64,000 bases of DNA from NCBI GenBank assembly GCA_008508345.1, contig QNGE01001302.1:98145-162144 (forward strand). The letters run 5' to 3'. The notes under the pieces are model-generated. The model did no database searches and was not told the DNA's origin. It worked only from the letters and a program-made list of their open reading frames with translations. Positions 1 to 9,630 of the stretch are shown one piece after another (the stretch's first letter is position 1; the number at the start of each line of letters is the position of its first letter). The stretch comes from Paragonimus westermani. Its lineage: Eukaryota; Platyhelminthes; Trematoda; Plagiorchiida; Troglotrematidae. The translations under genes and the position numbers were made by a program.

Positions 1-449
1 TGTGACCGAGGAGGCTCGTGGCGTGCGAGTTGTGTATGAGGTAGGTGAGTGTATGAGTTTGTGCAACCTCCGCGTGGTGGTCAGGCTTGCGTGCTGTTTT
101 GATCCGGAGGGCTGTGCTGACTAGGACTTCGGTCCTTGCGGGTTCAGCCTTATCAGATTGGCCGATGGGGAGCAGCCAGACAAAAAGCAGATGCGTGCGT
201 TTGTTGGGCTTGGAGACTGTGTGTTGTGGCTTCGTTGTGGCTTCGTTGGGAAGGTGCCTGTTTCTGCCTGGACTGACTGTGTGTCTGGTTGCTGGGATCG
301 TGTGTACAGTGGTGTTTGGTGCTGTCGCGTCTGCGTGTGTGTGTGTGTGAGACAGCTGCTGCCTTGCGGTTCAGGCTTTTTAGCCAAAGGCTTTGGATGA
401 GGGCCCTAATCGCTCTTCTGCACAGGTCTGGGCGTCCTGACAGTATCCG
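1..449 (+). mobile_element. 5' region of the RTE-like LINE
   Basis: GT-rich, comparatively GC-rich leader upstream of the LINE ORF, including a (GT)n run at about 335-349. It shares the base composition of the ORF rather than that of the AT-richer DNA beyond 4.6 kb, so I treat it as element 5' UTR. The true 5' end may lie left of the window. Short open frames here have no recognisable domain and overlap the low-complexity sequence, so they are not annotated. Confidence 0.55.
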
Positions 450-3400
450 ATGCCCATACTTACAATGATGATGATACAAACTAAACCGTCGCGCTGGATA
501 AACCGGGTCGCCCTATCTGCTGCACATGGCAGGGTGGATAGGCGAAAACATGCTACTGCCAAACACTCACCCTCATACTTCCCCCCAATCCCGAGCCCCC
601 GAGCAGATAATGCTCAACTAGGTTTCAGTGCCCAGAAGACCAACTGGAGACAGGCCCGTGGACGCAACACGCTTACGGTTGGGACGTGGAACGTGCGCAC
701 TCTGCTGGATCGATGCAGCGCCACAGAACGGCCGGAACGACGCACCGCCCTGATCGCGATGGAACTGCGGCGGTATGGAATCGACGTAGCAGCCTTGAGT
801 GAGACAAGGCTTGCAGACCAAGGTAAGTTGCGGGAAGCAGGCGCCGGGTACACTTTCTACTGGATAGGCTACCCGACAGACGGTGTTCGGGAGCATGGTG
901 TCTGTTTTGCAGTCGCTGATCGCATCAATGGTTTGATGATAGGCGAACCGCACGGCATCAGCCCCCGAATGCTGTCGATGCGCCTGCGACTCGGTCGAGG
1001 TAAGTGTGCTACATTTGTTAGTGTTTATGGTCCAACTATGTGTCACACTGATGATACAAAGGACCAGTTCTATGATCAGCTGTCCGCCACAATCCGGTCT
1101 GCGCCAGTGAATGACCGACTGTTTGTTTTGGGTGACTTGAACGCTAGAGTTGGGCGCGACTCTGTAGCTTGGCCGGGAGTCCTCGGACCCTACGGCATTG
1201 GTTCAGTCAACGCGAACGGTGATCGTCTGCTGCACCTGTGTGCTACTCACGAGCTGGCTATCACGAACACCCGATTCCAGCTGGATGCGAGCGACATCAC
1301 GACGTGGACTCATCCACGAAGCGGTCACCACCACCTACTTGACTACGTGATTGTGCGGCAGCGCGACATTCGTGAAGTGCGCATCACGCGAGTGATGCGC
1401 GGGGCTGAATGTAGCACAGATCATAGGCTGGTCAGGACCAAATTGTTTATCCATGTACGCAAGTCCGTTTATTGTAGATCTTTTGGACAACGGCAGAAGC
1501 TGGATATCAGAAGGTTGGAGAACTTCGAGACGAAGGCTGCCTTTCAACGTGCAGTCGTCGCTCGCCTGCACAATGCTCCTGTACCCACTACCCCCGAGGG
1601 TATGTGGCAACAACTGAAGAAACAGATTATGGTAGCAGCCACCGAGACGATCGGTGTGGAGCGCAAGAAACGCCCGGATTGGTTCGATGACAACAACGTG
1701 GCTATCTCCAACTTGGTACGAGAGAAGAATGCCGCGTTCGCCACATGCACAATGGACCCTGGCAATGGAGCGAAGAAGACTAGGTTCCGGAATATCCGCC
1801 GTCAACTGGCTGAGCGTGTTCGCGGAATTAAGGACAACTGGTGGAGGAAACAGGGCGAGCGCATGCAGGGCTTCGCAGATCGTCGGCAACACAAGGAGTT
1901 TTACGATTCGCTTAAGGCGATCTTCGGTCCGTCTATCCAGTCTACTAAAGCACTGGTAGACGTGGACACCGGTTGTTCTTGCAGCCAGCCGGAAGACATC
2001 ATGGGAATATGGCGCAAACACTTCGGCAGCCTGTTAAACCGCCCTACTACAATTGATTGGGCGACTGTTAACAGTCTGCCGCAACAGGACGTCAAATCTT
2101 CGCTTGCTCTCGCCCCCGACTTGCTGGAGTTGCAGAGGGCGATTGGTCAACTGCGCAACGGGAAGGCTGCAGGCGAGGATGGGCTGCCAGGTGAGATCCT
2201 GAAGAATGGCGGTCCGGCGTTGGAACGCGCTCTGCTCCAACTGGTTCACTCCATCTGGGAGCACGAGGTGATGCCGCAAGACTTCAAGGATGCCCTCATC
2301 GTACCCTTGTTCAAAGGGAAGGGTAGCAAGCAATGCACCGACAGCTACCGAGGTATCAGCCTCTTGAGCTGTGCAGGCAAGGTGCTTGCCAGAATCCTCC
2401 TGAACCGACTGAATGCGTCCGTTCTGGAGATGAATGTTCCCGAGGAGCAGTGTGGATTTCGGTCGAGTCGGAGTACAATCGACCTGGTGTTTGCTGCTCG
2501 ACAGCTTCAGGAGAAGTGCCGAGAACGGAATCAGCCCTTGTATGCCCTGTTCGTGGACTTCACCAAAGCGTTCGATTCCGTGAACCGCGAGGCGCTGTGG
2601 ACGGTGCTTGGTAAGTTTGGATGTCCAGGTAAGTTCGTCAATATGGTTAGATTGTTGCATGCGGGCATGAAGGCGAAGGTGCAATCGTGTGGATCGACCT
2701 CTGATGATTTCGACATCGTCACTGGCGTGAAGCAGGGTTGTGTTCTAGCCCCAGCCCTATTTAGTTTATATTTGACTGCGATGGTAACAGTTGCTTTTCA
2801 GAACTCTGGAGAGGATGGTGTCGAGGTGGAGTACCGGACGGACGGGCGTCTGTTGAATATCCGACGATTTGGCGCCTCAACCCGGCTGCAGACCTCAAGG
2901 ATGCGGATGCTTCTGTTCGCCGATGACAGCGCCTTGCTAGCGCACAGCGAAGAAGAGCTGCAACGTCTAGCTACAGCATTCGCTTCGGCAGCATCGAAGT
3001 TCGGGTTGGACATCAACACAGGTAAGACGTATTCGTTTTTTCAGCCTTCTCCTGGTGGAGGTGCTGCTTGTGTACCTCCACCCGAAATTCGCATCGCTGG
3101 AGACACTGTGAATGGCTGCGGGGATTTTTGCTACTTGGGTAGCAACTTGTCGACAGATCTGTCCGTGGACCGCGAGTTGAGAGCGCGTGTGGCAAAGGCT
3201 AGCGCTGCTTTCGGACGTCTTGAAAGGCGTGTCTGGAAGAATCACAGCCTGAAGATGGCCACGAAGTTGTGTGTCTACCGCTCAATGGTGCTGTCTATCC
3301 TGCTGTACGGCAGTGAGACGTGGACACTGTATCAGCGGAACGTGAGCTATTTGAGCCGTTTCCATGTTCAGTGTCTGAGGCGCATCTTGGGTATTCGGTG

Positions 3401-3902
3401 GTCGGACATGATTCCGAACACTGAGGTAATGCGGCGAGCGGACATGGACGGGATGGAAGCCATGTTGATGCTGAACCAGCTCCGTTGGCTCGGTCACGTC
3501 CGTCGGATGGGCGATGACCGTATCCCGAAGCAGTTACTGTACGGACAAGTGAAGTCAGGTAAGCGAAATCCCGGTGGCCAGAAGCGGAGGTACCAGGATG
3601 TTGTGCAGGTAAGTCTTTCACGTTGTAACATTGATTTTAGATGTTGGGAAGATTTGGCGTTGAACCGGACGGCCTGGAGGAATACGGTTCGGGCGGGCGT
3701 CCGAGCGTTCAACGAGCAACTATTGCGTGGTCGCGAGCGGAAGCGTGCGGTACGCAAAGGAACCATCGGTGCCATAGGTCGCGGTGACGTGACTATATGG
3801 CGTTGTGATGTGTGCGGCCGCGAATGCGCTGGCCGTTTGGGGCTGGTAGGTCACCAACGTACTCATAGTACCCCGTCGGCGAAGAGGCGGCGAGTACGCT
3901 AG
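450..3902 (+). CDS. LINE ORF: endonuclease-reverse transcriptase with C-terminal C2H2 zinc finger (RTE-like)
   Basis: Uninterrupted 1150-residue polyprotein of a non-LTR retrotransposon. It would nick chromosomal DNA and copy its own RNA into the nick (target-primed reverse transcription). Residues about 74-330 are an exonuclease-endonuclease-phosphatase domain: TWNVR (79-83), SETR (117-120), VYGP (192-195), GDLNAR (228-233), TWTHP (285-289), LDYV (297-300) and STDHR (322-326) hold the expected metal-binding and catalytic residues. The reverse transcriptase covers about 565-960, with motif A FVDFTKAFDS (701-710), motif B GVKQGCVLAP (759-768) and motif C FADD (823-826). A thumb/connector follows with YGSETW (953-958). 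A C2H2 finger with CX2C-X12-HX3H spacing sits at C1119, C1122, H1135 and H1139, followed by a basic tail. The ATG at 450 is the first in frame; homology begins near residue 74, so a later start is possible. The intact frame and high GC suggest a recent insertion. Clade (RTE or RTE-X-like) is inferred from motif wording. Confidence 0.93.
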   Translation: MPILTMMMIQTKPSRWINRVALSAAHGRVDRRKHATAKHSPSYFPPIPSPRADNAQLGFSAQKTNWRQARGRNTLTVGTWNVRTLLDRCSATERPERRTALIAMELRRYGIDVAALSETRLADQGKLREAGAGYTFYWIGYPTDGVREHGVCFAVADRINGLMIGEPHGISPRMLSMRLRLGRGKCATFVSVYGPTMCHTDDTKDQFYDQLSATIRSAPVNDRLFVLGDLNARVGRDSVAWPGVLGPYGIGSVNANGDRLLHLCATHELAITNTRFQLDASDITTWTHPRSGHHHLLDYVIVRQRDIREVRITRVMRGAECSTDHRLVRTKLFIHVRKSVYCRSFGQRQKLDIRRLENFETKAAFQRAVVARLHNAPVPTTPEGMWQQLKKQIMVAATETIGVERKKRPDWFDDNNVAISNLVREKNAAFATCTMDPGNGAKKTRFRNIRRQLAERVRGIKDNWWRKQGERMQGFADRRQHKEFYDSLKAIFGPSIQSTKALVDVDTGCSCSQPEDIMGIWRKHFGSLLNRPTTIDWATVNSLPQQDVKSSLALAPDLLELQRAIGQLRNGKAAGEDGLPGEILKNGGPALERALLQLVHSIWEHEVMPQDFKDALIVPLFKGKGSKQCTDSYRGISLLSCAGKVLARILLNRLNASVLEMNVPEEQCGFRSSRSTIDLVFAARQLQEKCRERNQPLYALFVDFTKAFDSVNREALWTVLGKFGCPGKFVNMVRLLHAGMKAKVQSCGSTSDDFDIVTGVKQGCVLAPALFSLYLTAMVTVAFQNSGEDGVEVEYRTDGRLLNIRRFGASTRLQTSRMRMLLFADDSALLAHSEEELQRLATAFASAASKFGLDINTGKTYSFFQPSPGGGAACVPPPEIRIAGDTVNGCGDFCYLGSNLSTDLSVDRELRARVAKASAAFGRLERRVWKNHSLKMATKLCVYRSMVLSILLYGSETWTLYQRNVSYLSRFHVQCLRRILGIRWSDMIPNTEVMRRADMDGMEAMLMLNQLRWLGHVRRMGDDRIPKQLLYGQVKSGKRNPGGQKRRYQDVVQVSLSRCNIDFRCWEDLALNRTAWRNTVRAGVRAFNEQLLRGRERKRAVRKGTIGAIGRGDVTIWRCDVCGRECAGRLGLVGHQRTHSTPSAKRRRVR

Positions 3903-4540
3903 GCTCAGGTAGGTCATATCAGTATATTTATTCTACTTCTGTTAATGACTGCATCGGCCAACATCGTGGTCATTGACAATTAATCCGCTCTTCTTTTCAG
4001 AAACTTGAGTGTCTGTGGTCTTCTATCCATTCTTTTCTTCGGCTTTGTTGATGTATTGTATGATGAATGGTCTGCCTGGCTTTTCACAGTTCAATGAGAA
4101 TTTCGCTTTTCATCCCTATCTTCCCTGGGATGCACTAACCTGCACTCCTATACCGCAACGCTTCTTGTATTACACTTCAAAAATCTTTCTTCTCAGTGTA
4201 GATCTCGTCATTGCAGCCTCTCTCTGTTTAGTTTCCGAGAGATAAGGGTTTCCTTTCCTTATTAGCCAATCAAGTGGCTAACCAGCATCGGCCGGCTGGA
4301 CACAAAGGCCCCACTGGCACACCTCCCGGTCTTATTCCTTCGGGTTTACAATGGATATGTGGTGTGTTGGTGGAACTGCAATTGGTGTAGCGCAAGCCAA
4401 TTGCAGTGATGGATAAGCGCAGGCGTCCTTTGGCTTCGGTCACTGTGACAGGCTAATCCGAATCGGATGCCGCCAACCAGGTAGAATGGCGGTGACTTAG
4501 TCCGCGTACGAGCTACTATGTTCAACTTATACACACGAGT
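3903..4540 (+). mobile_element. Probable 3' UTR / 3' flank of the LINE
   Basis: Follows the LINE stop codon directly. GC stays raised over much of this stretch, then falls sharply after about 4.55 kb. It contains an 11-bp perfect inverted repeat at 4375-4407. No poly(A) tail or simple-repeat tail and no target-site duplication is obvious, so the 3' boundary is an estimate from composition. The open frame at 4009-4245 has no recognisable domain. Confidence 0.4.
4375..4407. repeat. 11-bp perfect inverted repeat (hairpin)
   Basis: ACTGCAATTGG at 4375-4385 and its exact complement at 4397-4407 flank an 11-nt loop. If the LINE 3' UTR reaches this far, the hairpin would be near the RNA 3' end, where reverse transcriptases of many LINEs recognise their template. 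The role is inference; the pairing is seen directly. Confidence 0.6.
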
Positions 4541-4841
4541 TAGCTTCTCCGGAACATACCACCAGTGGTTTCAGTCATAAGTATTTTGTGCAAGACACTC
4601 TGCCATCAATATTGTACATATAGAATGAGTGATAAATAGTTACCATAAAAGAAGGTGACCGGTGATACACTAAAAAGACCAAGTTACTTAGCAAGTTTGT
4701 GAATTGTCTGGTACTAAAAAATTTGGGCTGAATATGAGGCTATCAACTAAACTTTCTAAGCCATTACAAATTTTTTAAGGTTTAATTAGCTCTGATTCAC
4801 TGCTCGAAATAAAACACTAATCTGTCGACACTTGCCAGTGC

Positions 4842-4915
4842 ACTGAGGAGTAGTCGCAGTTCTGGATGATTTCACTTTGGATATCACTCACATCTGATTG
4901 TAGTTCGCACACAAC
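4842..4915 (-). repeat. Truncated SINE tail fragment
   Basis: Matches the 3' tail of the tRNA-derived SINE family seen best at 25.36 and 56.77 kb, including the string GAGTAGTCG and the following TCACTCACATCTGA. Only the tail is present, in reverse orientation. It is separate from the copy at 5.25 kb, which has its own version of the same segment. Confidence 0.5.
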
Positions 4916-5249
4916 CTAGCTTAATGCATAAGTGCTTATGAGGATGCACCAAGGTGCACGGGACATAATACAAAATTAGACAGACAAAACAAGATCAGAT
5001 GATCACCTGACAAATACTCCCACCTTGAAGTTTCAGTCGTCTATCACGAATTTCCATAAACAAGGTTGGTGGATGATATTACCGGTGGTCACTCGCAGAG
5101 GTGCAATGAAGTTTTTCGGGGTAAAAGTCATCCAGTAAAAGCATTCTCTCTCTTCAGCTGTAAGATAAACGTTTTGTATGAACAAGATTAGATGATAAAC
5201 AGATTTTAAGATAAACTCCTGAAAAGTATCGAGGGATTCGCGTTAACGA

Positions 5250-5560
5250 AATGTGAACAGCACTCAAAACTGAATTCGGCTTCTGCATTTCCACAGGCCT
5301 TTCAGCCAACCCCTTCCGAAAAGGAGTACTAGACTTTGGCTCAGCTGCTGTTAAGCCGCGGCCGCCATTTGGACTCTAGCTAAACTTACGCGACAGCAGT
5401 ACTGACCATTGCCATTGACCTCACATTAGGCTAGATCGAATTGTCGTATACAGACTCTCAGCCACATTCAATTAGGAGCAGTGTTCAGGTTGGTCGATCA
5501 TCTCGAGAAAAGACACAGTAACTGTTTCATCAACTGCAATGAACGACATGACTGCTGCGA
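5250..5560 (-). repeat. Decayed tRNA-derived SINE copy with 5' extension
   Basis: Reverse-oriented copy. The body (TTTCAGCCAACCCCTTCCGAA, then AGTACTAGACTTTGGCTCAG) matches the copies at 16.0, 25.4 and 56.8 kb. The promoter part has decayed, but ATTGACCTCACATTAGG and the further extension with GTTCAGGTTGGTCGATCATC and ACAGTAACTGT match the copies at 9.5 and 25.6 kb. The extension lies upstream of the tRNA-like head in element orientation. Confidence 0.55.
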
Positions 5561-8500
5561 CGCGTATCCCGGTTTAAATCACAAAAGTCACCAAAATGTT
5601 GGACGACCTTTCGGTTGTATGTGATTTCTAAAAAGGACGGTTACCTGAAAATCCCATCGCAAACAACTTTGTTGGCGGTACTATCGAGGATGATATGCAG
5701 ACCGTACACCCAAATCATGGAGAATCATGGCATTGGCTAACCAGCTATTGGTTTGCGTGAGTGTCATTCCAAAGCGCACCCACACACGTAACTGACAGTT
5801 TTGGATAGCAACACAATCCGTGATCTGCAAAATCACTCTAATCCAAATGCATAACAGGTGCACATCATTTATCGTCACCATGTGAAGACAAGATGTTCTA
5901 TGTTATGAACAGCTGTACTATTCCTTACGAATCAGGCAAACATAAAAGAGCAGACTGTCTGGTTCGAGAGCATTTTCACTGAAATCGACTGCGTCCAAAC
6001 AGATGATGGCGGGTTATTAAAATCTGGTATAGCCTTCAAGATATTTGCTTCATAATAGAGAAACTGTGCACGTATGATCATATTGTTCGTAGTAATTGTA
6101 TGTGTACACACAGCAGAATGAGAAAGGCCAAAACTGTTACCTACGCAAGGATCGCAAGTCAACTGTCGGTTACGTCAAGTGTGAAGCTTATTCACCTTAA
6201 TGTTCGTCACCTACAAACATTTGTAAATGCTTTGTTATGGTTATTCACATAAAAAACACATCTTGGTAGGATTTTACGCTCCTCTGGTGGAACACAATGT
6301 TCGGGTTACATAGGTGATTAGCGAAAGTAAACCACTGCCCACTGTATAGTAGATCGAATGTGAAAACAGGGAAGAGATTCAGTTCAGTTTCGGAAATATA
6401 CGAACAAGTAAGTAACTATGCTCAAACGCCAATGTGTATCTCATGTTTCGTAAAATTATTCTTGTTTCTGCTGTTATTATGGTTGATAGTATCTCACATG
6501 AGTCGTTTCCTTATGCCGGTAGTATTTTCTTTGGCCAGGAACTGTGAAGGCGGACTATCGCTTATCCAAGGAATGAAGAGTTGAGCACAGTGTTTCAGAC
6601 CACCTGTTACTCGTAAAGACCAGGGTCGTACGGCAAGATTATCGGACAGTTACATCTACGATCAACGAAGTTGATTACGAGCGCGAGGTGTTCAATAGGT
6701 CAAGTTATTTTGGCCGAAGTAATTCTTCTGGTGATAGAAGTCATCCATTAATGAGAGTTTGAGCAACAGTTTTTCGTAACCGATATATTCACTGCCTGCA
6801 TGATACCAGCGGTATGATAGAGGACGGGATGCTCACTTTGTCATTACCCACATTCATTTTGCAAAACTGGGCTAACCTGATATGTTGTTTCGCATGTAGT
6901 ATTCAGTAGATGACATCAGGCATGCCATGATCGGATAGCAGGGATTACAATTTATGAAGACCATTACGCGTTCTGTCATGTGTTTACACTTTCTAAGTTA
7001 TCTAGTAGACAAGCTAGTACTGGTTATCCTGATGAACCATTTTTGTTACACAGATTCAAAACCAAAGCATGCTCACATAAGGGTGACAGTTTTCGAGGGA
7101 ATTCTTCATAACTACAGACTTGACAACCTGAAATGAAAATTCCCGCTCTCCTTGCAATTATAAAGTACACACGGTTTGTGACACAGATTTAAGAGATTCT
7201 ACTTTTAGACAACTTCAAGTGTTACAAAAATTTCAGTTAATTACTCAAACAGAGTGCCGATTGTTTTCAGCACCAAATAATCTCATGGGCATAAATTATG
7301 GAAAAGATTAACAGTATCCCGATGATAAAGTTATGTTGAATCAACTTCAAGTTTACCTGATATTACTATATCTGGATCGCCGTTTATCGGCTGAGGAACA
7401 AAGGCTCATTATTTCCACCCCCACCAATGGATATGAGGCTGCTTTAAGGCATTTGGGGCAGTACCAACCACCTTGTTGAAAAATACAGTAGGATTTCACA
7501 ATTTTAGAGGTGGTTTGGTTTCAATGATTGTTCCACGTGTAAAATAACTGGATGGTATGGTTCACAATAAAGAAATAAACTGCAACCTGGCTGATTTTCT
7601 TCTTAATGTGCACATAACAGCTAACACCAAGGCTTTTCCCCCAAACTTAGACAGATATCTAGTGGTGTGCTCGGCTTAATTTGCGAATCACGACGGCACT
7701 GCCAGAGTCCTCATCAAATGATATATGTGCACAGTTGTTATCATTTAGAGGGAGATTACATTCGTTTGTTCAGCGCCAAATCTTTTCAAGACCCATATGC
7801 AATTCACCGGGAACAGTAGCATTCCAGAATTTTTGTGGTCAGCTCAGAGAACAACATTGCTGGAAAGAGGTGATCCAACGAAGACTCTGTCATTAAATGT
7901 CATTTGCTTCCCGTTTGTGTTTGTGAGAATCATGTGAGACAGGGGCAAAAGCGTTGGCGAAACCGAGGAACATATTGTTTTAGACAAGGCTATGGTCTTT
8001 GACCCCTGTCAGGCTACTTGTGAAGATGAGCATACTTGCTACTCATAACTGGTTATGAAGGAAGCCAGGCTATATAAAACAGAGAAGATTGTACCGCGGG
8101 AAGTGTTTGAGGATGGCGCGTTTACCCAAACGAATGTTATGGAGGCTGATTAACCGTCACGAAGATAGGTGTGACTGTGGCGTCTATCCGTGCATTAAAC
8201 AGAATACCAGTCAGGATTGTCTGTTTGAATAGGTTACGAAGGAGTTCTAGGGGAATAGTGCTCACTTCTCTCAGTATCCCAGAGAGATATTATTTGGACC
8301 CGTCGTGTTATACGAGTAAACCTCGGCGGAATTCGGTGTTAAACGGAGACTGAAAGTTACTGGTTCAGAGCATTAGTAATTCTCTCAGTTTATCTATCGG
8401 GATACCTATACGTCCATTGTTACGTTCAACATATTCGCCCAGGTAGTCAATCGTTCCTTGCAGAGGGGTTTTTGTAAAACGCGAAGCCACTTTGTGTGGG

Positions 8501-9424
8501 AAAATTCATTGATTATTAAGGTTCATATCTTGGATGGCGTCGATCAATTGAAACGTGTCCCGGGACCATACTCTGTTAGTTCCAACTCAATGGTACAAAC
8601 GACTCAGGGAGTCATTTGGCCGGATATGGTTATCGAACTCTTGCTACCAGTAGCAGATAGTGTACTAGTCCGGGCCCAATGCTAGTTTCGATTTAGTAGA
8701 AATAGAAGATTGTGAACTGTGTGTACAGTTGTGACTTCTGTACATTCCCGGTTGCGAGCAATTTTACAGTCACCAGTGCGTAACACCATTGACTAGGGAA
8801 TGTGAGACAAATTTTACCAATCACCTGGTTTTCTCCTGTTTTTTTATCGCAGAGAGCCTGTCTATTCGACGGCAGGGTTGATTGGTTGTGTTCGTCATTA
8901 GAGCTGATGGTCATGAGCATAACATGCTGTCGCTTGCGAACTGCTAGCTTGTAGCCTGTTGCCAACGCAGTTGGAAAGTGAAACATATTTCTAGGTGGAA
9001 CAGATTAGATTTGCATACTTTAATTACACTCAATCTGACCGTCACCAAAATGCGCTGTCGACAATGGCAGTTTGAGTTGTGGCGAGTCCTTAAATAACAC
9101 TAGATCAAGGAGTGCCTGCAAGCCACCAATCTCAGTGGCCTCAGCAAATCTTCTCAACCAATCATAAACTACTCACAAGTCTGCAAAATGAAATCGCCCA
9201 TGTTCAAGACTCAATAATAGTCAGGTTTCACACCATCATGTTTGCAGCAGCCAGTTGAGTGTTAACTGTCTGCACATTGAGTGTGTAAATCAATTGAAGG
9301 TCGGGTCAACTACTGAGCCAACGTTTTCTGCCCACATAATTTTGGATTGTGTATTCGAATGACATTGAACCTAACAGTGGCCAACGTTCATTGGCAATCA
9401 CATTTTGTTCACCTTAGAATGCGT
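5561..9424. other. Gene-free stretch, nothing recognised
   Basis: AT-rich DNA with only short open frames (largest about 75 codons, for example 6360-6584 and 8458-8685) that show no family motif and are of a length expected by chance. No tRNA-like, LTR-like or SINE match was noticed by eye. Confidence 0.5.
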
Positions 9425-9630
9425 CAGTAGTATATATCCATGTCATGGTCAGGATTAAAACTCCGATCAGGCAACCCTGTTGATTATTCCATCGTAGATA
9501 TCAAATTATATATATATATATAAGACCAGCCACATCCGTTCTTGAATAGTGTTCAGGTTACCCAATGGTCTCAGCAGCAAACACAGTGACTATCCTGTTA
9601 ACTCTAGTCGATGACTCCACAACTAGAATT
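9425..9630 (-). repeat. SINE fragment plus 5' extension
   Basis: GCGTCAGTAGTATATATCC, a B-box remnant (GGATTAAAACTCC) and AGGCAACCCTGTTGA match the reverse-strand SINE consensus. A (TA)n run at 9507-9522 follows. Then GTGTTCAGGTTACCC and ACAGTGACTATCCTGTTAAC match the 5' extension also seen at 5.48 and 25.64 kb. The promoter boxes are degraded. Confidence 0.55.

Noticed and set aside
1335..2021. A 228-codon minus-strand open frame opposite the LINE ORF (and others such as 2034-2684).
   Set aside because: It is antisense to a strongly coding, GC-rich ORF with all catalytic motifs on the plus strand; it shows no domain of its own.
3610..3641. A 32-nt GTAAGT...TTTTAG segment inside the LINE ORF that looks like a mini-intron.
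   Set aside because: Its translation (VSLSRCNIDF) continues a conserved block, the dead relative at 60.74 kb still shows CNID and TAWR at the same place, and removing it would break the frame.
4842..5560. One SINE split by a 340-bp insertion between 4.92 and 5.25 kb.
   Set aside because: The copy at 5.25 kb has its own version of the segment that the 4.84 kb piece would supply, so they are two separate fragments.
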